Assembly (NCBI RefSeq): GCF_014199625.1
Contig: NZ_JACHNY010000010.1
Span: forward strand, 22,053 to 86,052
DNA from: Sphingomonas abaci
GTDB taxonomy: Bacteria > Pseudomonadota > Alphaproteobacteria > Sphingomonadales > Sphingomonadaceae
Length of the DNA: 64,000 bases
Reading direction: 5' to 3'
The notes beneath the pieces were generated by a model. That model made no database searches. It was not told the origin of the DNA and saw nothing but the letters and a program-made list of their open reading frames with translations. Every line of letters starts with the position of its first letter. Positions within the stretch are counted from its first letter, which is position 1. Positions 25,051-32,568 of this stretch are shown piece after piece. The translations under genes and the position numbers were made by a program.

Positions 25051-25332
25051 GTGGAAAGCATGGACGATCTAGACAGAGCATTGGCGCGACTAGCGGGCGC
25101 ACCCGCCCCGGCCGCGTTGGAGGGTATCGAGGACCAGATCCTCGCACGGATCGGCAGCCGCCCCGCCGTGCGCGGGGCCGGGCTCGGGATCGGTGTGATA
25201 ACCGCCGCGGCGCTCGGTATCGGGATCGTCGGTGCCGAGCTGCCCGCGACGGCAAGCCCTGCTGTCTCGCTCGCGCCGCTCGGCGGAGCCTCCCCCCTCG
25301 CTCCTTCCGCGTTGCTGATCGGCGAGCCATGA
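25051..25332 (+). CDS. Small one-TM protein, CnrY-like anti-sigma candidate
   Basis: A 93-residue protein. An N-terminal acidic helical segment (MDDLDRALARLAGAPAPAALEGIEDQILARIG) could clamp a sigma factor, as short anti-sigma domains do. One hydrophobic helix (GLGIGVITAAALGIGIVGAEL, about 51-70) and a short Ala/Pro-rich periplasmic tail follow. It is first in the three-gene order small-TM protein, periplasmic sensor, ECF sigma, which matches cnrYXH. The sequence alone is weak evidence; the context and topology carry the call. Confidence 0.65.
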   Translation: MESMDDLDRALARLAGAPAPAALEGIEDQILARIGSRPAVRGAGLGIGVITAAALGIGIVGAELPATASPAVSLAPLGGASPLAPSALLIGEP

Positions 25333-25769
25333 CCTCGACCAAGCGGGTTGTCCTGTGCGCCTTGCTCGCCTTCCTGGCAGCGATTGGTGGTGTCTTTATC
25401 GGGCGCGCGCTGCTGCCGCAGCCCAAGCAACCCGGTGCGGCGCTCCACGAGGTGCTGCACCACAAGCTAGCGCTCGATGGCGACCAGCAGGCCCGATTGA
25501 AGGTGCTCGAAGACCGGTTCGCGGTGCAACGCCGCGCCCTCGAGCTGGAGATGCGTGCCGCCAATGCCCGCCTTGCCGAGGCGATCGAGGCCGAGCACGG
25601 CAATGGTCCGCGGGTGGCCGCTGCGGTCGACCAGAGCCATGCCGCGATGGGCGAGCTGCAGAAGGCGACGCTGGCGCACATCTTCGCCATGCGTCAGCTT
25701 CTCCGGCCCGATCAGACCTCTCAATTCGATGACGCGGTGGTGAAGGCGCTCACCGACGGCCAGGGGTGA
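25329..25769 (+). CDS. CnrX-like periplasmic metal sensor
   Basis: A 146-residue protein with one N-terminal membrane anchor (VVLCALLAFLAAIGGVFIGRAL) and a helical periplasmic domain. His40, His44, Glu61, His117 and Met121 fall at the positions expected for the CnrX metal ligands His42, His46, Glu63, His119 and Met123, all shifted by two, which includes the H-x3-H and H-x3-M pairs. It should sense a periplasmic metal and control the anti-sigma protein encoded upstream. The start overlaps its neighbour (ATGA), and its stop overlaps the sigma start (GTGA). Confidence 0.82.
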   Translation: MTSTKRVVLCALLAFLAAIGGVFIGRALLPQPKQPGAALHEVLHHKLALDGDQQARLKVLEDRFAVQRRALELEMRAANARLAEAIEAEHGNGPRVAAAVDQSHAAMGELQKATLAHIFAMRQLLRPDQTSQFDDAVVKALTDGQG

Positions 25770-26335
25770 GCCTCGATTGGACCGCGCTGTCGGATGGCGA
25801 ACTGGCGACGCTCAGCATCGCCGGCCGACAAGCCGCTTTCGCCGAGATCGTGCGACGCTATCGGCAGCCGATGTTCCGGCTTTCGCGCGCCTTCCTCGGC
25901 GATGCCGACGAAGCGCTGGACGTGACGCAGGAAGCGTTTGTGGCCGCGCATCAGGCCTTGTCGCGCTACGACCCCAACCGATCGATGCAGGCGTGGCTAA
26001 CGACCATCGCCGTCAACAAATGCCGCGATTGGGCGCGTAAGCGTGCCGTGCGCCGGTTTCTGTCGTTCGCGCTGCCGAACGACGAACAGGTCCAGAGCAT
26101 CGTCGACGAACAGGTGCCGATCGACGACGCAGCCGGCGATCGGCAGGAACTCGATCGTGTGACCCGCGCCATCTCGACCTTGCCCGCGAACCTGAAGGAG
26201 CCTTTGGTACTTCGGACGATCGAAGGCCTGAGCCAGGCCGAGACGGCCGAGGTGCTGGGGATCAGCCAGAAGGCGGTCGAAACCCGCCTGTATCGCGCGC
26301 GGGCGCGGCTGCTCGAAAAACTCGGGAACCGCTGA
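25766..26335 (+). CDS. ECF RNA polymerase sigma factor (CnrH-like position)
   Basis: A 189-residue ECF sigma factor. Region 2 is DADEALDVTQEAFVAAHQAL then MQAWLTTIAVNKCRDWARKR. Region 4 is LPANLKEPLVLRTIEGLSQA then AEVLGISQKAVETRLYRARA, a clear HTH. The GTG start overlaps the sensor stop. It is the obvious candidate to read the six TGAGGG-N16-CGTA elements around it. The last codon and TGA stop run straight into predicted promoter 4, so the sigma gene and copA are packed without spare DNA. Confidence 0.93.
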   Translation: MSLDWTALSDGELATLSIAGRQAAFAEIVRRYRQPMFRLSRAFLGDADEALDVTQEAFVAAHQALSRYDPNRSMQAWLTTIAVNKCRDWARKRAVRRFLSFALPNDEQVQSIVDEQVPIDDAAGDRQELDRVTRAISTLPANLKEPLVLRTIEGLSQAETAEVLGISQKAVETRLYRARARLLEKLGNR

Positions 26336-26359
26336 GGGCTGGACGGATCGGCCGCGTAG
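26333..26359 (+). promoter_or_regulatory. Predicted ECF-sigma promoter 4 (copA-copB)
   Basis: TGAGGG (26333-26338; its TGA is the sigma-gene stop codon), 16 bases, CGTAG (26355-26359), 43 bases before the copA ATG. Confidence 0.72.
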
Positions 26360-26402
26360 AAGAAGCGACGGCCCTTTCACGGCCCCATTCTTAGGAGCTT
26401 GC

Positions 26403-28373
26403 ATGTCGCGCGTTCTCGACCGCCGCCAGGTGCTGCGCGGTGCCAGTCTGGCAGGAGGCGGCCTCGCCTTGTCGGCCTATATGCCGGCATGGGCACAGCC
26501 CGTCTCCGCCGGCATCGCCAAGCCGTTGCCCACGGTGTCGGGCGAGGACATCACGCTCAAGGTCGCGCATCAGATGATGATGATCGACGGGCGGCAGAGC
26601 CACGCCATCGGCATCAACGGCACCGTGCCCGCGCCGCTCATCCGCTTGCGCGAGGGACAGAACGTCCGCCTCCACGTCGTCAACGAGCTCGACGAGGAAA
26701 CCTCGATCCACTGGCATGGGCTGCTGCTGCCCTTTCAGATGGACGGGGTGCCGGGGATCGCCTTCCCCGGCATTCCGGCGCGCTCGACCTTCACCTACGA
26801 GTTCCCGATCATCCAGAGCGGGACCTACTGGTATCACAGCCATTCCGGGCTTCAGGAGCAGGAGGGACACTACGGCCCGATCCTGATCGATCCGAAGAAT
26901 CCCGATCCGGTGAAGTTCGACCGGGAGCACGTGATCGTGCTGTCCGACCACAGCTTCCACCACCCGCACTACCTCTTCGATCGGTTGAAGAAGGAGTCGG
27001 GCTACTTCAACCGCCAGCGCCAGACCCTGGCCGGGCTTCTCGCCGGCAAGGATCAGTCGCTGAAAGAGCGGTTGGAGTGGGGCAAGATGCGGATGGACCC
27101 CGCCGACGTCGCCGACGTCACGGGCTCGGTCTACACCTACCTGGTCAACGGCTACGGCCCCAAGGACAATTGGACCGCGCTATTCCGCCCCGGCGAGCGG
27201 GTACGGCTGCGCTTCATCAACGCCTCGTCGATGACCACCTTCAACGTCCGCATACCGGGCCTGCCGATGACGATCGTCGCGGCCGACGGCTTGAACGTGC
27301 GCCCGGTCGAGATCGACGAGTTCCAGTTCGGCCCGGCCGAGACCTATGACGCGATCGTCACCCCGCCCGACCTGCGCGCCTATACGCTGGTCGGTGAGAG
27401 CATCGATCGCTCCGGCATGGCCCGCGCGACGCTCGCTCCGCGCGAGGGCATGGCGGCCGAGGTGCCCCCGCTCCGCAAGCGCCCGCTCGCGACCATGAAG
27501 GACATGGGCATGGGCGGCATGGATCATGGCACGATGGACCACGGCGGCATGAATCATGGCGCCATGGGCGGCGCTGCGGGTTCGATGTCCGGCATGGACC
27601 ATGCTGCGATGGGGCATGGCGCGGGCACCGGCGCAATGCCGGGTATGGATCATTCCCAAATGAACCACGGCGCGGCCGGCACCGCGGCAGGCGGCATGGC
27701 AGGCATGGACCACGGCCAGGCTCAGGGCGGCGCCATGGCCGGTATGGACCATGGCTCCGGCACGATGCCGGCGATGAACGGCGATCAGATGGGCGGGATG
27801 GACATGGGCGGCGTGAGCCATTCCATGCGCGATTTCAGCAATGCCCCCGAGGTTAAAAAGGGACCGGGCGTGCAGACCATCTCGCCGATGCCGGTCGATC
27901 GGACCGGCGATCCCGGGCAGGGGCTGGAGAATGTCGGGCATCGCGTTCTCACCTATCGCGACCTGATGGCGCTCGACCGCAACCCGGACACACGCGCACC
28001 GGAGCGGGAGATCAAGCTCCACCTCACCGGCAACATGGAGCGCTATATGTGGGGCTTCGACGGCGAGAAGCTGTCGGAGAACCCCGACCCGATCACGCTG
28101 CTTCACGGCGAGCGGGTACGGGTGACGCTCATCAACGACACGATGATGGGACATCCGATCCACATCCACGGCCACTTCTTCGACCTGGTGACCGGCAAGG
28201 GCGCCTACGCCCCCCGAAAGCATACGGTGCTGGTGCAGCCGGGAGGCACGGTGAGCTGGGACGTGACCGGCGAGGAAGGCGACTGGGCCTTCCACTGCCA
28301 CATGCTCTACCACATGCACGCGGGCATGATGCGCGTTGTCCAGGTCCGCAAGGCCGGGGAGGCCGCGGCGTGA
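26403..28373 (+). CDS. copA: CopA-type periplasmic multicopper oxidase
   Basis: A 656-residue multicopper oxidase with a twin-arginine signal (DRRQVLRGASLAGGGLALSA). All copper sites are present: SIHWHGLLLP (103-105), TYWYHSHSG (145/147), then HPIHIHGHFF and FHCHMLYHMHAGM near the C-terminus. Between about residues 370 and 480 there is an insert of MDHG/MNHG-type Met-His repeats that could store or relay Cu(I). It oxidises Cu(I) in the periplasm. The gene overlaps copB. Confidence 0.96.
   Translation: MSRVLDRRQVLRGASLAGGGLALSAYMPAWAQPVSAGIAKPLPTVSGEDITLKVAHQMMMIDGRQSHAIGINGTVPAPLIRLREGQNVRLHVVNELDEETSIHWHGLLLPFQMDGVPGIAFPGIPARSTFTYEFPIIQSGTYWYHSHSGLQEQEGHYGPILIDPKNPDPVKFDREHVIVLSDHSFHHPHYLFDRLKKESGYFNRQRQTLAGLLAGKDQSLKERLEWGKMRMDPADVADVTGSVYTYLVNGYGPKDNWTALFRPGERVRLRFINASSMTTFNVRIPGLPMTIVAADGLNVRPVEIDEFQFGPAETYDAIVTPPDLRAYTLVGESIDRSGMARATLAPREGMAAEVPPLRKRPLATMKDMGMGGMDHGTMDHGGMNHGAMGGAAGSMSGMDHAAMGHGAGTGAMPGMDHSQMNHGAAGTAAGGMAGMDHGQAQGGAMAGMDHGSGTMPAMNGDQMGGMDMGGVSHSMRDFSNAPEVKKGPGVQTISPMPVDRTGDPGQGLENVGHRVLTYRDLMALDRNPDTRAPEREIKLHLTGNMERYMWGFDGEKLSENPDPITLLHGERVRVTLINDTMMGHPIHIHGHFFDLVTGKGAYAPRKHTVLVQPGGTVSWDVTGEEGDWAFHCHMLYHMHAGMMRVVQVRKAGEAAA
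27507..27815 (+). repeat. Met/His-rich tandem repeats inside copA
   Basis: The DNA encodes roughly ten variants of GM-DH-(G/A)-(T/A/Q)-M, such as GGMDHGTMDHGGMNHGAM and AGMDHGQA, separated by Gly/Ala linkers. Such methionine-histidine motifs bind Cu(I). The repeat unit is short and degenerate, so array length may vary between strains. Confidence 0.7.
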
Positions 28374-29575
28374 TCCGGTCGCTCCTCCTCGCCGGTATGG
28401 CGCCGCTCGGCCTTGCGACACCCGCATTCGGGCAGACCATGGACCATTCCATGCACAACATGCCGGGCATGACGATGCCGGCAAAGCCGGCCGCCAAGCC
28501 GAAGGCGAAAGCCGCGGCCAAGTCCGCGACTAAGCGTAAGGCTCCCGTCCGATGCACCGCGCCGCGGCGCGCGCAACCGGCGAAGACGCAGGCTGCCGAC
28601 CCTCATGCCGGGCATGACATGAGCGGGATGCAGGGAATGGATATGAGCGGTCAGCAGCAGGCTGCGCCCACCCAGAACCCGCACGCCGGTCACGATATGT
28701 CTGCTATGCCGGGCATGGCAGCATCGACAGGTGCGGGGCAGGACCCGCATGCCGGCCACGACATGAGCACGATGCCGGGCATGGCGATGCCCGGCGATCA
28801 GCCCGCTGCCAAGGTCGGAACCGACCTTCCCCCCGGCAACAAGCCCGCTCCCGCTCCGGCCGGGGACCACCTCGCCGATCGTTTCTGGGGCGCGGACGCC
28901 ATGGCCAGCTCGCGCGAGAACGATCTACGCCGCGAGCATGGCGGAATGACCGTCTATCAGATCCTCTTCAATCTCGCCGAATATCAGGCTCGCAAGGGTG
29001 GCGACGGCTATCGCTGGGATGGCGAGGCCTGGATCGGGGGCGACATCAATCGCTTTACGCTAAAGAGCGAGGGCGAAGGCACGTTCGGCAAGCCGCTCGA
29101 ACAGGCCGAGGTGCAGGCGCTCTACAGCCGCGCGCTCGATCCATACTGGAACCTTCAGGCGGGCGTTCGCTACGACTTCAAGCCCAACCCCTCGCGCACC
29201 TACGCGACGGTAGGGATCGAGGGGCTGGCCCCCGGTTGGTTCGAGGTGGAGGGCGCATTGTTCCTCTCCGACAAGGGCGACGTGCTTGGCCGTGCGGAGG
29301 GCTATTACGACCAGCGCATCACCAACTGGTTCGTGCTCCAGCCTAGGGTGGAGGCCAATTTCTCCGCGCAGGACGTGCCCGAAACCGGCACCGGCTCCGG
29401 GCTCACGGACCTCGAGGCCGGGCTTCGGCTTCGCTACGAGGGCCGGCGCGAGTTCGCGCCCTACATCGGCGTGTCGTGGGAGCGGCAGTTCGGCGACACC
29501 GCGCGCTTCACCCGCGCACGCGGTGACAATACGGGCGGCTTCAGCTTCGTCGCGGGCGTGAGGACCTGGTTCTGA
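28370..29575 (+). CDS. copB: CopB-type outer membrane copper-resistance protein
   Basis: A 401-residue outer-membrane protein with signal LLLAGMAPLGLATPAFG. A low-complexity Lys/Ala and Met/His region follows, with three copies of PHAGHDMS (residues ~75-140). The CopB beta-barrel runs from about 170: DRFWGADAMASSRENDLRRE, GYRWDGEAWIGGD, and a terminal FSFVAGVRTWF ending in Phe as outer-membrane barrels do. The GTG start overlaps the copA stop (GTGA). It probably sequesters or passes copper at the outer membrane. Confidence 0.93.
   Translation: MIRSLLLAGMAPLGLATPAFGQTMDHSMHNMPGMTMPAKPAAKPKAKAAAKSATKRKAPVRCTAPRRAQPAKTQAADPHAGHDMSGMQGMDMSGQQQAAPTQNPHAGHDMSAMPGMAASTGAGQDPHAGHDMSTMPGMAMPGDQPAAKVGTDLPPGNKPAPAPAGDHLADRFWGADAMASSRENDLRREHGGMTVYQILFNLAEYQARKGGDGYRWDGEAWIGGDINRFTLKSEGEGTFGKPLEQAEVQALYSRALDPYWNLQAGVRYDFKPNPSRTYATVGIEGLAPGWFEVEGALFLSDKGDVLGRAEGYYDQRITNWFVLQPRVEANFSAQDVPETGTGSGLTDLEAGLRLRYEGRREFAPYIGVSWERQFGDTARFTRARGDNTGGFSFVAGVRTWF
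28596..28790 (+). repeat. Three PHAGHDMS repeats in copB
   Basis: Three copies of the coded motif DPHAGHDMSGMQG / NPHAGHDMSAMPG / DPHAGHDMSTMPG lie about 22-25 codons apart. The repeated cores carry two His and one to three Met each and look like copper-binding units. Confidence 0.7.
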
Positions 29576-30303
29576 GCCCGCGGCTCCGCCTCCATGTCGG
29601 GGCAAGCAAGGTTCACCGCTGGCTTGCGCTCCTGATCGGGGCGCAGGCGATCGTCTGGTTCACCAGCGGGCTCGTCATGAGCCTGCTGCCGATCGACACC
29701 GTGCATGGCGATCACCGGATCGACCGGAACGTCGAACCGGCCCTGATCGCCACTCAGGATTTCGCGCCCGTCCCTGCCCTTCTCGCATCGGCCGGAGCGC
29801 CGGTGCGTCAGCTCCAGCACCGGATGCTGCTGGGGCGGCCGATCGTCGAAGCCCAGCTCGGCGACGGCAAGGTGCGTTTGCTGGACGCCCGCACCGCAAA
29901 GCCGCTGCCCCCGGTCGACGGCCCGGCCGCAGCGCTGATCGCAAGGCAGGCGTATCGCGGCGAAACTGGTTCGGCGCCCGTCGTCGAGCGGATCGAGCGC
30001 CCCAGCACCGAGTACCGCGGTGCCCTCCCCGCCTGGCGTGCTTCCTTCCCCGACACCGACGGAACCCGCATCTACGTCGCGGCGGAGACTGGCCGGCTGA
30101 CATCGGTGCGAACCGGCACGTGGCGGCTCTACGACTTCTTCTGGGGACTCCACATCATGGATTGGACCGAGCACGAACGGTTCAACACGCCGTGGCTCAA
30201 CGCCTTCGCAGCGGGGGGACTCGTGTTCGCCGTCGCCGGGGCAATCCTGCTCTTCATGCGCTGGCCCCGTCGACGCCGCAGAAAAGCTCAAGGGGTCCGC
30301 TAG
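29572..30303 (+). CDS. PepSY domain membrane protein, probable CTG start
   Basis: About 243 residues. The first membrane helix (HRWLALLIGAQAIVWFTSGLVM) lies before the first ATG (29677), so translation must begin upstream. The only plausible start is CTG at 29572, overlapping the copB stop (CTGA) like the other junctions here. The middle is a periplasmic PepSY-type domain, and the end has DFFWGLHIMDWTEHERFNTPWL plus a last helix. PepSY-membrane proteins accompany metal reductases and oxidases; its role with CopA/CopB is inferred from linkage. Confidence 0.7.
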   Translation: MSPRLRLHVGASKVHRWLALLIGAQAIVWFTSGLVMSLLPIDTVHGDHRIDRNVEPALIATQDFAPVPALLASAGAPVRQLQHRMLLGRPIVEAQLGDGKVRLLDARTAKPLPPVDGPAAALIARQAYRGETGSAPVVERIERPSTEYRGALPAWRASFPDTDGTRIYVAAETGRLTSVRTGTWRLYDFFWGLHIMDWTEHERFNTPWLNAFAAGGLVFAVAGAILLFMRWPRRRRRKAQGVR

Positions 30304-30315
30304 AGAGCCGCGTAT
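30289..30315 (+). promoter_or_regulatory. Predicted ECF-sigma promoter 5 (variant)
   Basis: CAAGGG (30289-30294), 16 bases, CGTAT (30311-30315), 35 bases before the ATG of the membrane DUF305 gene. The -35 element differs at two positions from the other five copies; the spacer and -10 are conserved. Confidence 0.6.
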
Positions 30316-30350
30316 CCTTCAGTGGGTGGGGCCGAACAGGAGAGCGCGAC

Positions 30351-30950
30351 ATGGACCACGACCCCAATTCCAAACAGGGCGGCGCTATGGGGATGAGCTA
30401 CGGGCGCTTCGCCGCGATGATCGTGACGTCGACGGTCGTGATGTTCGGCCTCATGTATCTCAACACTTACGCGCTGAGCCACGTCGAATACAGCCAGACC
30501 AGGACATGGATGGCGATCGTTATGGGCGCCGTGATGGCGCTCATCATGATCGGCTTCATGTGGAGCATGTACCCCAACCGGAAGGCCAATCTCGGCATCG
30601 TGGCGGCCTCGATCGTGGTGTTCGCCGGCGCCTTGTGGCTTGTCCGCAGCCAGGAGACGGTCGGCGACGTCGCGTATATGAAGGCCATGATCCCGCATCA
30701 CTCGATCGCGATCATGACCAGCGAGCGAGCGCACATCAAAGACCCCGAGGTGCGCAAGCTCGCAGACGGGATCATCGACGCCCAGGTCCGCGAGATCGCG
30801 CAGATGAAGCGCTACATCGCTCGGCTCGAGGCGCACCCGACGCCCGATAATGCGCCCGACCTCCCCTCCTATCGCGACAAGCAGGTGCCTCCCCCGCCCC
30901 CCGAAACCGACGAGAGCGTCGGCATCAACACGCTTCAGCCGATCCGCTGA
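30351..30950 (+). CDS. DUF305 domain protein with N-terminal membrane helices
   Basis: A 199-residue protein. Three hydrophobic helices (AAMIVTSTVVMFGLMYLNTYAL, MAIVMGAVMALIMIGFMWSM, LGIVAASIVVFAGALWLV) precede a DUF305 domain with KAMIPHHSIAIMTSERA and VREIAQMKRYIARLE. DUF305 is a four-helix domain often near copper genes; the His-His pair is a likely metal site. Start at MDHDPNSK after CAGGAGAG. It is controlled by predicted promoter 5. Confidence 0.82.
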   Translation: MDHDPNSKQGGAMGMSYGRFAAMIVTSTVVMFGLMYLNTYALSHVEYSQTRTWMAIVMGAVMALIMIGFMWSMYPNRKANLGIVAASIVVFAGALWLVRSQETVGDVAYMKAMIPHHSIAIMTSERAHIKDPEVRKLADGIIDAQVREIAQMKRYIARLEAHPTPDNAPDLPSYRDKQVPPPPPETDESVGINTLQPIR

Positions 30951-30961
30951 GCAACATCGCT

Positions 30962-30988
30962 TGAGGGCTAATCGTTTGAAGCCCGTAT
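30962..30988 (+). promoter_or_regulatory. Predicted ECF-sigma promoter 6 (secreted DUF305 gene)
   Basis: TGAGGG (30962-30967), 16 bases, CGTAT (30984-30988). The same 13-base block seen after promoter 1 (TTGAGCGGGGGCT) occurs at 30994-31006, about ten bases from the -10. Confidence 0.75.
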
Positions 30989-31025
30989 CCCTGTTGAGCG
31001 GGGGCTTTGACGCAGGAGCGACACG

Positions 31026-31400
31026 ATGAAGAAGATGATGATTTTGGCCGTCGCGGCCGCCCTCGGCGCGGTCCCCGCGGTCGCCCAGATGCAGGGCATG
31101 GACCATTCCGGCATGAACCATGGGCAGATGATGCGGCCGACGCCGGCGAACCCGTACCCGCAGGCCGAGATGGACATGCATCAGAAGATGATGTCGGCGA
31201 TGGGTGCGGATGCCACCGAGACGTGGGTCCGCAAGATGGTCGAGCACCACCGTGGCGGCATCGCCATGTCGCGTATCGTGCTGCGCGAAACCAAGGATCC
31301 CAAGGTTCGCCAGATGGCCACCAAGACGATCGCAGAGCAGACCCGCGAGATCGGCGAGTTGAACGCCTGGCTGCGGGCGCATGGCAAGAGCGCCCAGTAA
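31026..31400 (+). CDS. Secreted DUF305 domain protein
   Basis: A 124-residue periplasmic protein: signal MILAVAAALGAVPAVAQ, then a Met/His-rich opening (MQGMDHSGMNHGQMM) and the DUF305 core with VRKMVEHHRGGIAMSRIVL and EQTREIGELNAWL. The opening resembles the CopA and CopB repeats, so a copper-binding role is likely. It sits 38 bases after its own predicted ECF promoter and is followed by the DUF411 gene after about 60 bases. Confidence 0.85.
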   Translation: MKKMMILAVAAALGAVPAVAQMQGMDHSGMNHGQMMRPTPANPYPQAEMDMHQKMMSAMGADATETWVRKMVEHHRGGIAMSRIVLRETKDPKVRQMATKTIAEQTREIGELNAWLRAHGKSAQ

Positions 31401-31459
31401 TCGACTATCGTCCCTCCCCCCGTCACCGTGCGGGGGGATGGCCACCCGGGAACTCAGAT

Positions 31460-31900
31460 ATGGATCGCTTTCGCCTTCTCGCCGCCGCGCTGGCGTGCGC
31501 TACCCCTGCGGGGGCTCTCGCTGCAGGTCCCGTCCTGATGCATCGCGACCCGGGTTGCCCCTGTTGCGAGAAATGGGCGCAGCAGGTGAAGGCGCAGTTC
31601 GGCCGCGCCGTCCGCGTCGTCGACGATGCGAACCGGCCGGCGTTCATGAAGGCACGCGGTGTACCTCAGGACCTCGCCTCGTGTCACACTGCCATCATCG
31701 ACGGTATGACCTTCGAGGGCCACGTCCCGATCGCCGACATGAAGCGCGCCCTTGCCACGCATCCGAAGGGCGTCACCGGCCTCGCTGTCGTCGGAATGCC
31801 GATGGGCTCACCCGGCATGGAAATGCCGGGCATGAAGGCCCAGGCCTATGACGTGATCGCGTTTGGGCTGAGCGGCCGCAGAGTGTTCGCCCGCCATTGA
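31460..31900 (+). CDS. DUF411 family periplasmic protein (CopG-like)
   Basis: A 146-residue secreted protein: signal FRLLAAALACATPAGALAAG, then VLMHRDPGCPCCEKWAQQV with the CxCC metal motif, ASCHTAIIDGMTFEGHVP, and a C-terminal Met-rich loop MPMGSPGMEMPGMKAQ. DUF411 proteins are common in copper and silver resistance clusters, and the Cys/Met pattern suits Cu(I). It probably shares the DUF305 transcript, since no separate sigma-type promoter is seen in the 59-base gap. Confidence 0.88.
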   Translation: MDRFRLLAAALACATPAGALAAGPVLMHRDPGCPCCEKWAQQVKAQFGRAVRVVDDANRPAFMKARGVPQDLASCHTAIIDGMTFEGHVPIADMKRALATHPKGVTGLAVVGMPMGSPGMEMPGMKAQAYDVIAFGLSGRRVFARH

Positions 31901-31924
31901 AAAAGGGAGGCGCGAACGCCTCCC
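31900..31924 (-). terminator. Intrinsic terminator between convergent genes
   Basis: GGGAGGCG (31905-31912) pairs with CGCCTCCC (31917-31924) over a CGAA loop. In the minus direction the stem is followed by five T residues (complement of 31900-31904), a good intrinsic terminator for the Cys-rich gene. In the plus direction it also follows the DUF411 stop. Confidence 0.8.
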
Positions 31925-31931
31925 TCTCCGC

Positions 31932-32153
31932 TTACTTCTTCTGCATGCCCGACATGTCGTGACCGGCGTGCTCGCCGTGCTTCATGTCCTTCATGTCGGC
32001 GCAACAATCCTTCTTCGCGCCGTCCTTGTCCTTGCAGCAGTCGGCGCCATCCTTGCAGCACTCCTTCCCGGCGCAGCAGTCAGCGGCGGCAAAGGCCGTG
32101 GCGGGAACGAGAGCGAGCGCGATGGCCGCGCCGATGAACTTGATGGTCTTCAT
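31932..32153 (-). CDS. Small secreted protein with four Cys-Cys pairs
   Basis: A 73-residue exported peptide: signal FIGAAIALALVPATAFA, then a mature part of about 50 residues with repeated CC units (ADCCAGKECCKDGADCCKD and KKDCCADMKDMKHGEHAGHD), ending in Met/His. The CC pairs are spaced 4-8 residues apart, and the tail repeats the HAGHDMSGM motif seen in CopB. I know no named family; it looks like a periplasmic metal-scavenging peptide, and it ends at an intrinsic terminator. Confidence 0.75.
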   Translation of the reverse strand: MKTIKFIGAAIALALVPATAFAAADCCAGKECCKDGADCCKDKDGAKKDCCADMKDMKHGEHAGHDMSGMQKK

Positions 32154-32198
32154 GTGTAATTTTCCTCGAATGCACTGATTGATTGGAATCCACGTCGA

Positions 32199-32531
32199 TC
32201 AGGCGGTTCGAGGAGGTGGCGGCGCAGGACCGCCCGAGCGACCAACAAGGGCATGAGGCTCGGGTGCGGGCAGGTTCGTCCGCACGGCGAGCTGCGGCGC
32301 GGGAGACGTGTGAACGTCGAGGACCGTCGCGATGCAGGCTCCTACGCAGTCCACCGAAGGGGCCTTTTTCACGGGCGTGGGCGGCGCTCGATCGCAATCG
32401 GCCATTCCGGCATGCGCCTCCGCAGGCGGAGCAGCCTGCGCGATGGCCTCGCACATTGGGCCCATCCGCACGAACAGCATCGCGCCCAGCAGGAGCAGCG
32501 CGAGTGTGCGGGCGAGGCGGCCGAAGCTCAT
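32199..32531 (-). CDS. Secreted hypothetical protein with Cys motif
   Basis: A 110-residue protein: signal-like RLARTLALLLLGAMLFVRMG, then MCEAIAQAA and later MADCDRAPPTPVKKAPSVDCVGACIATVLD, with a Pro-rich C-terminus. It has no recognised domain but resembles the short DUF2946-like periplasmic proteins found beside copper genes. It lies between the CC-rich peptide and the glutaredoxin fusion on the same strand. Confidence 0.55.
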   Translation of the reverse strand: MSFGRLARTLALLLLGAMLFVRMGPMCEAIAQAAPPAEAHAGMADCDRAPPTPVKKAPSVDCVGACIATVLDVHTSPAPQLAVRTNLPAPEPHALVGRSGGPAPPPPRTA

Positions 32532-32568
32532 GCGGCCCTTCTAGGCTGCGCCGGGACGCTGCACCAGA

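Noticed and set aside
27180..28484. Minus-strand open frame opposite copA (about 434 codons)
   Set aside because: Antisense to the Met/His repeats of copA, producing His/Ala-rich nonsense. No start signal or family motif.
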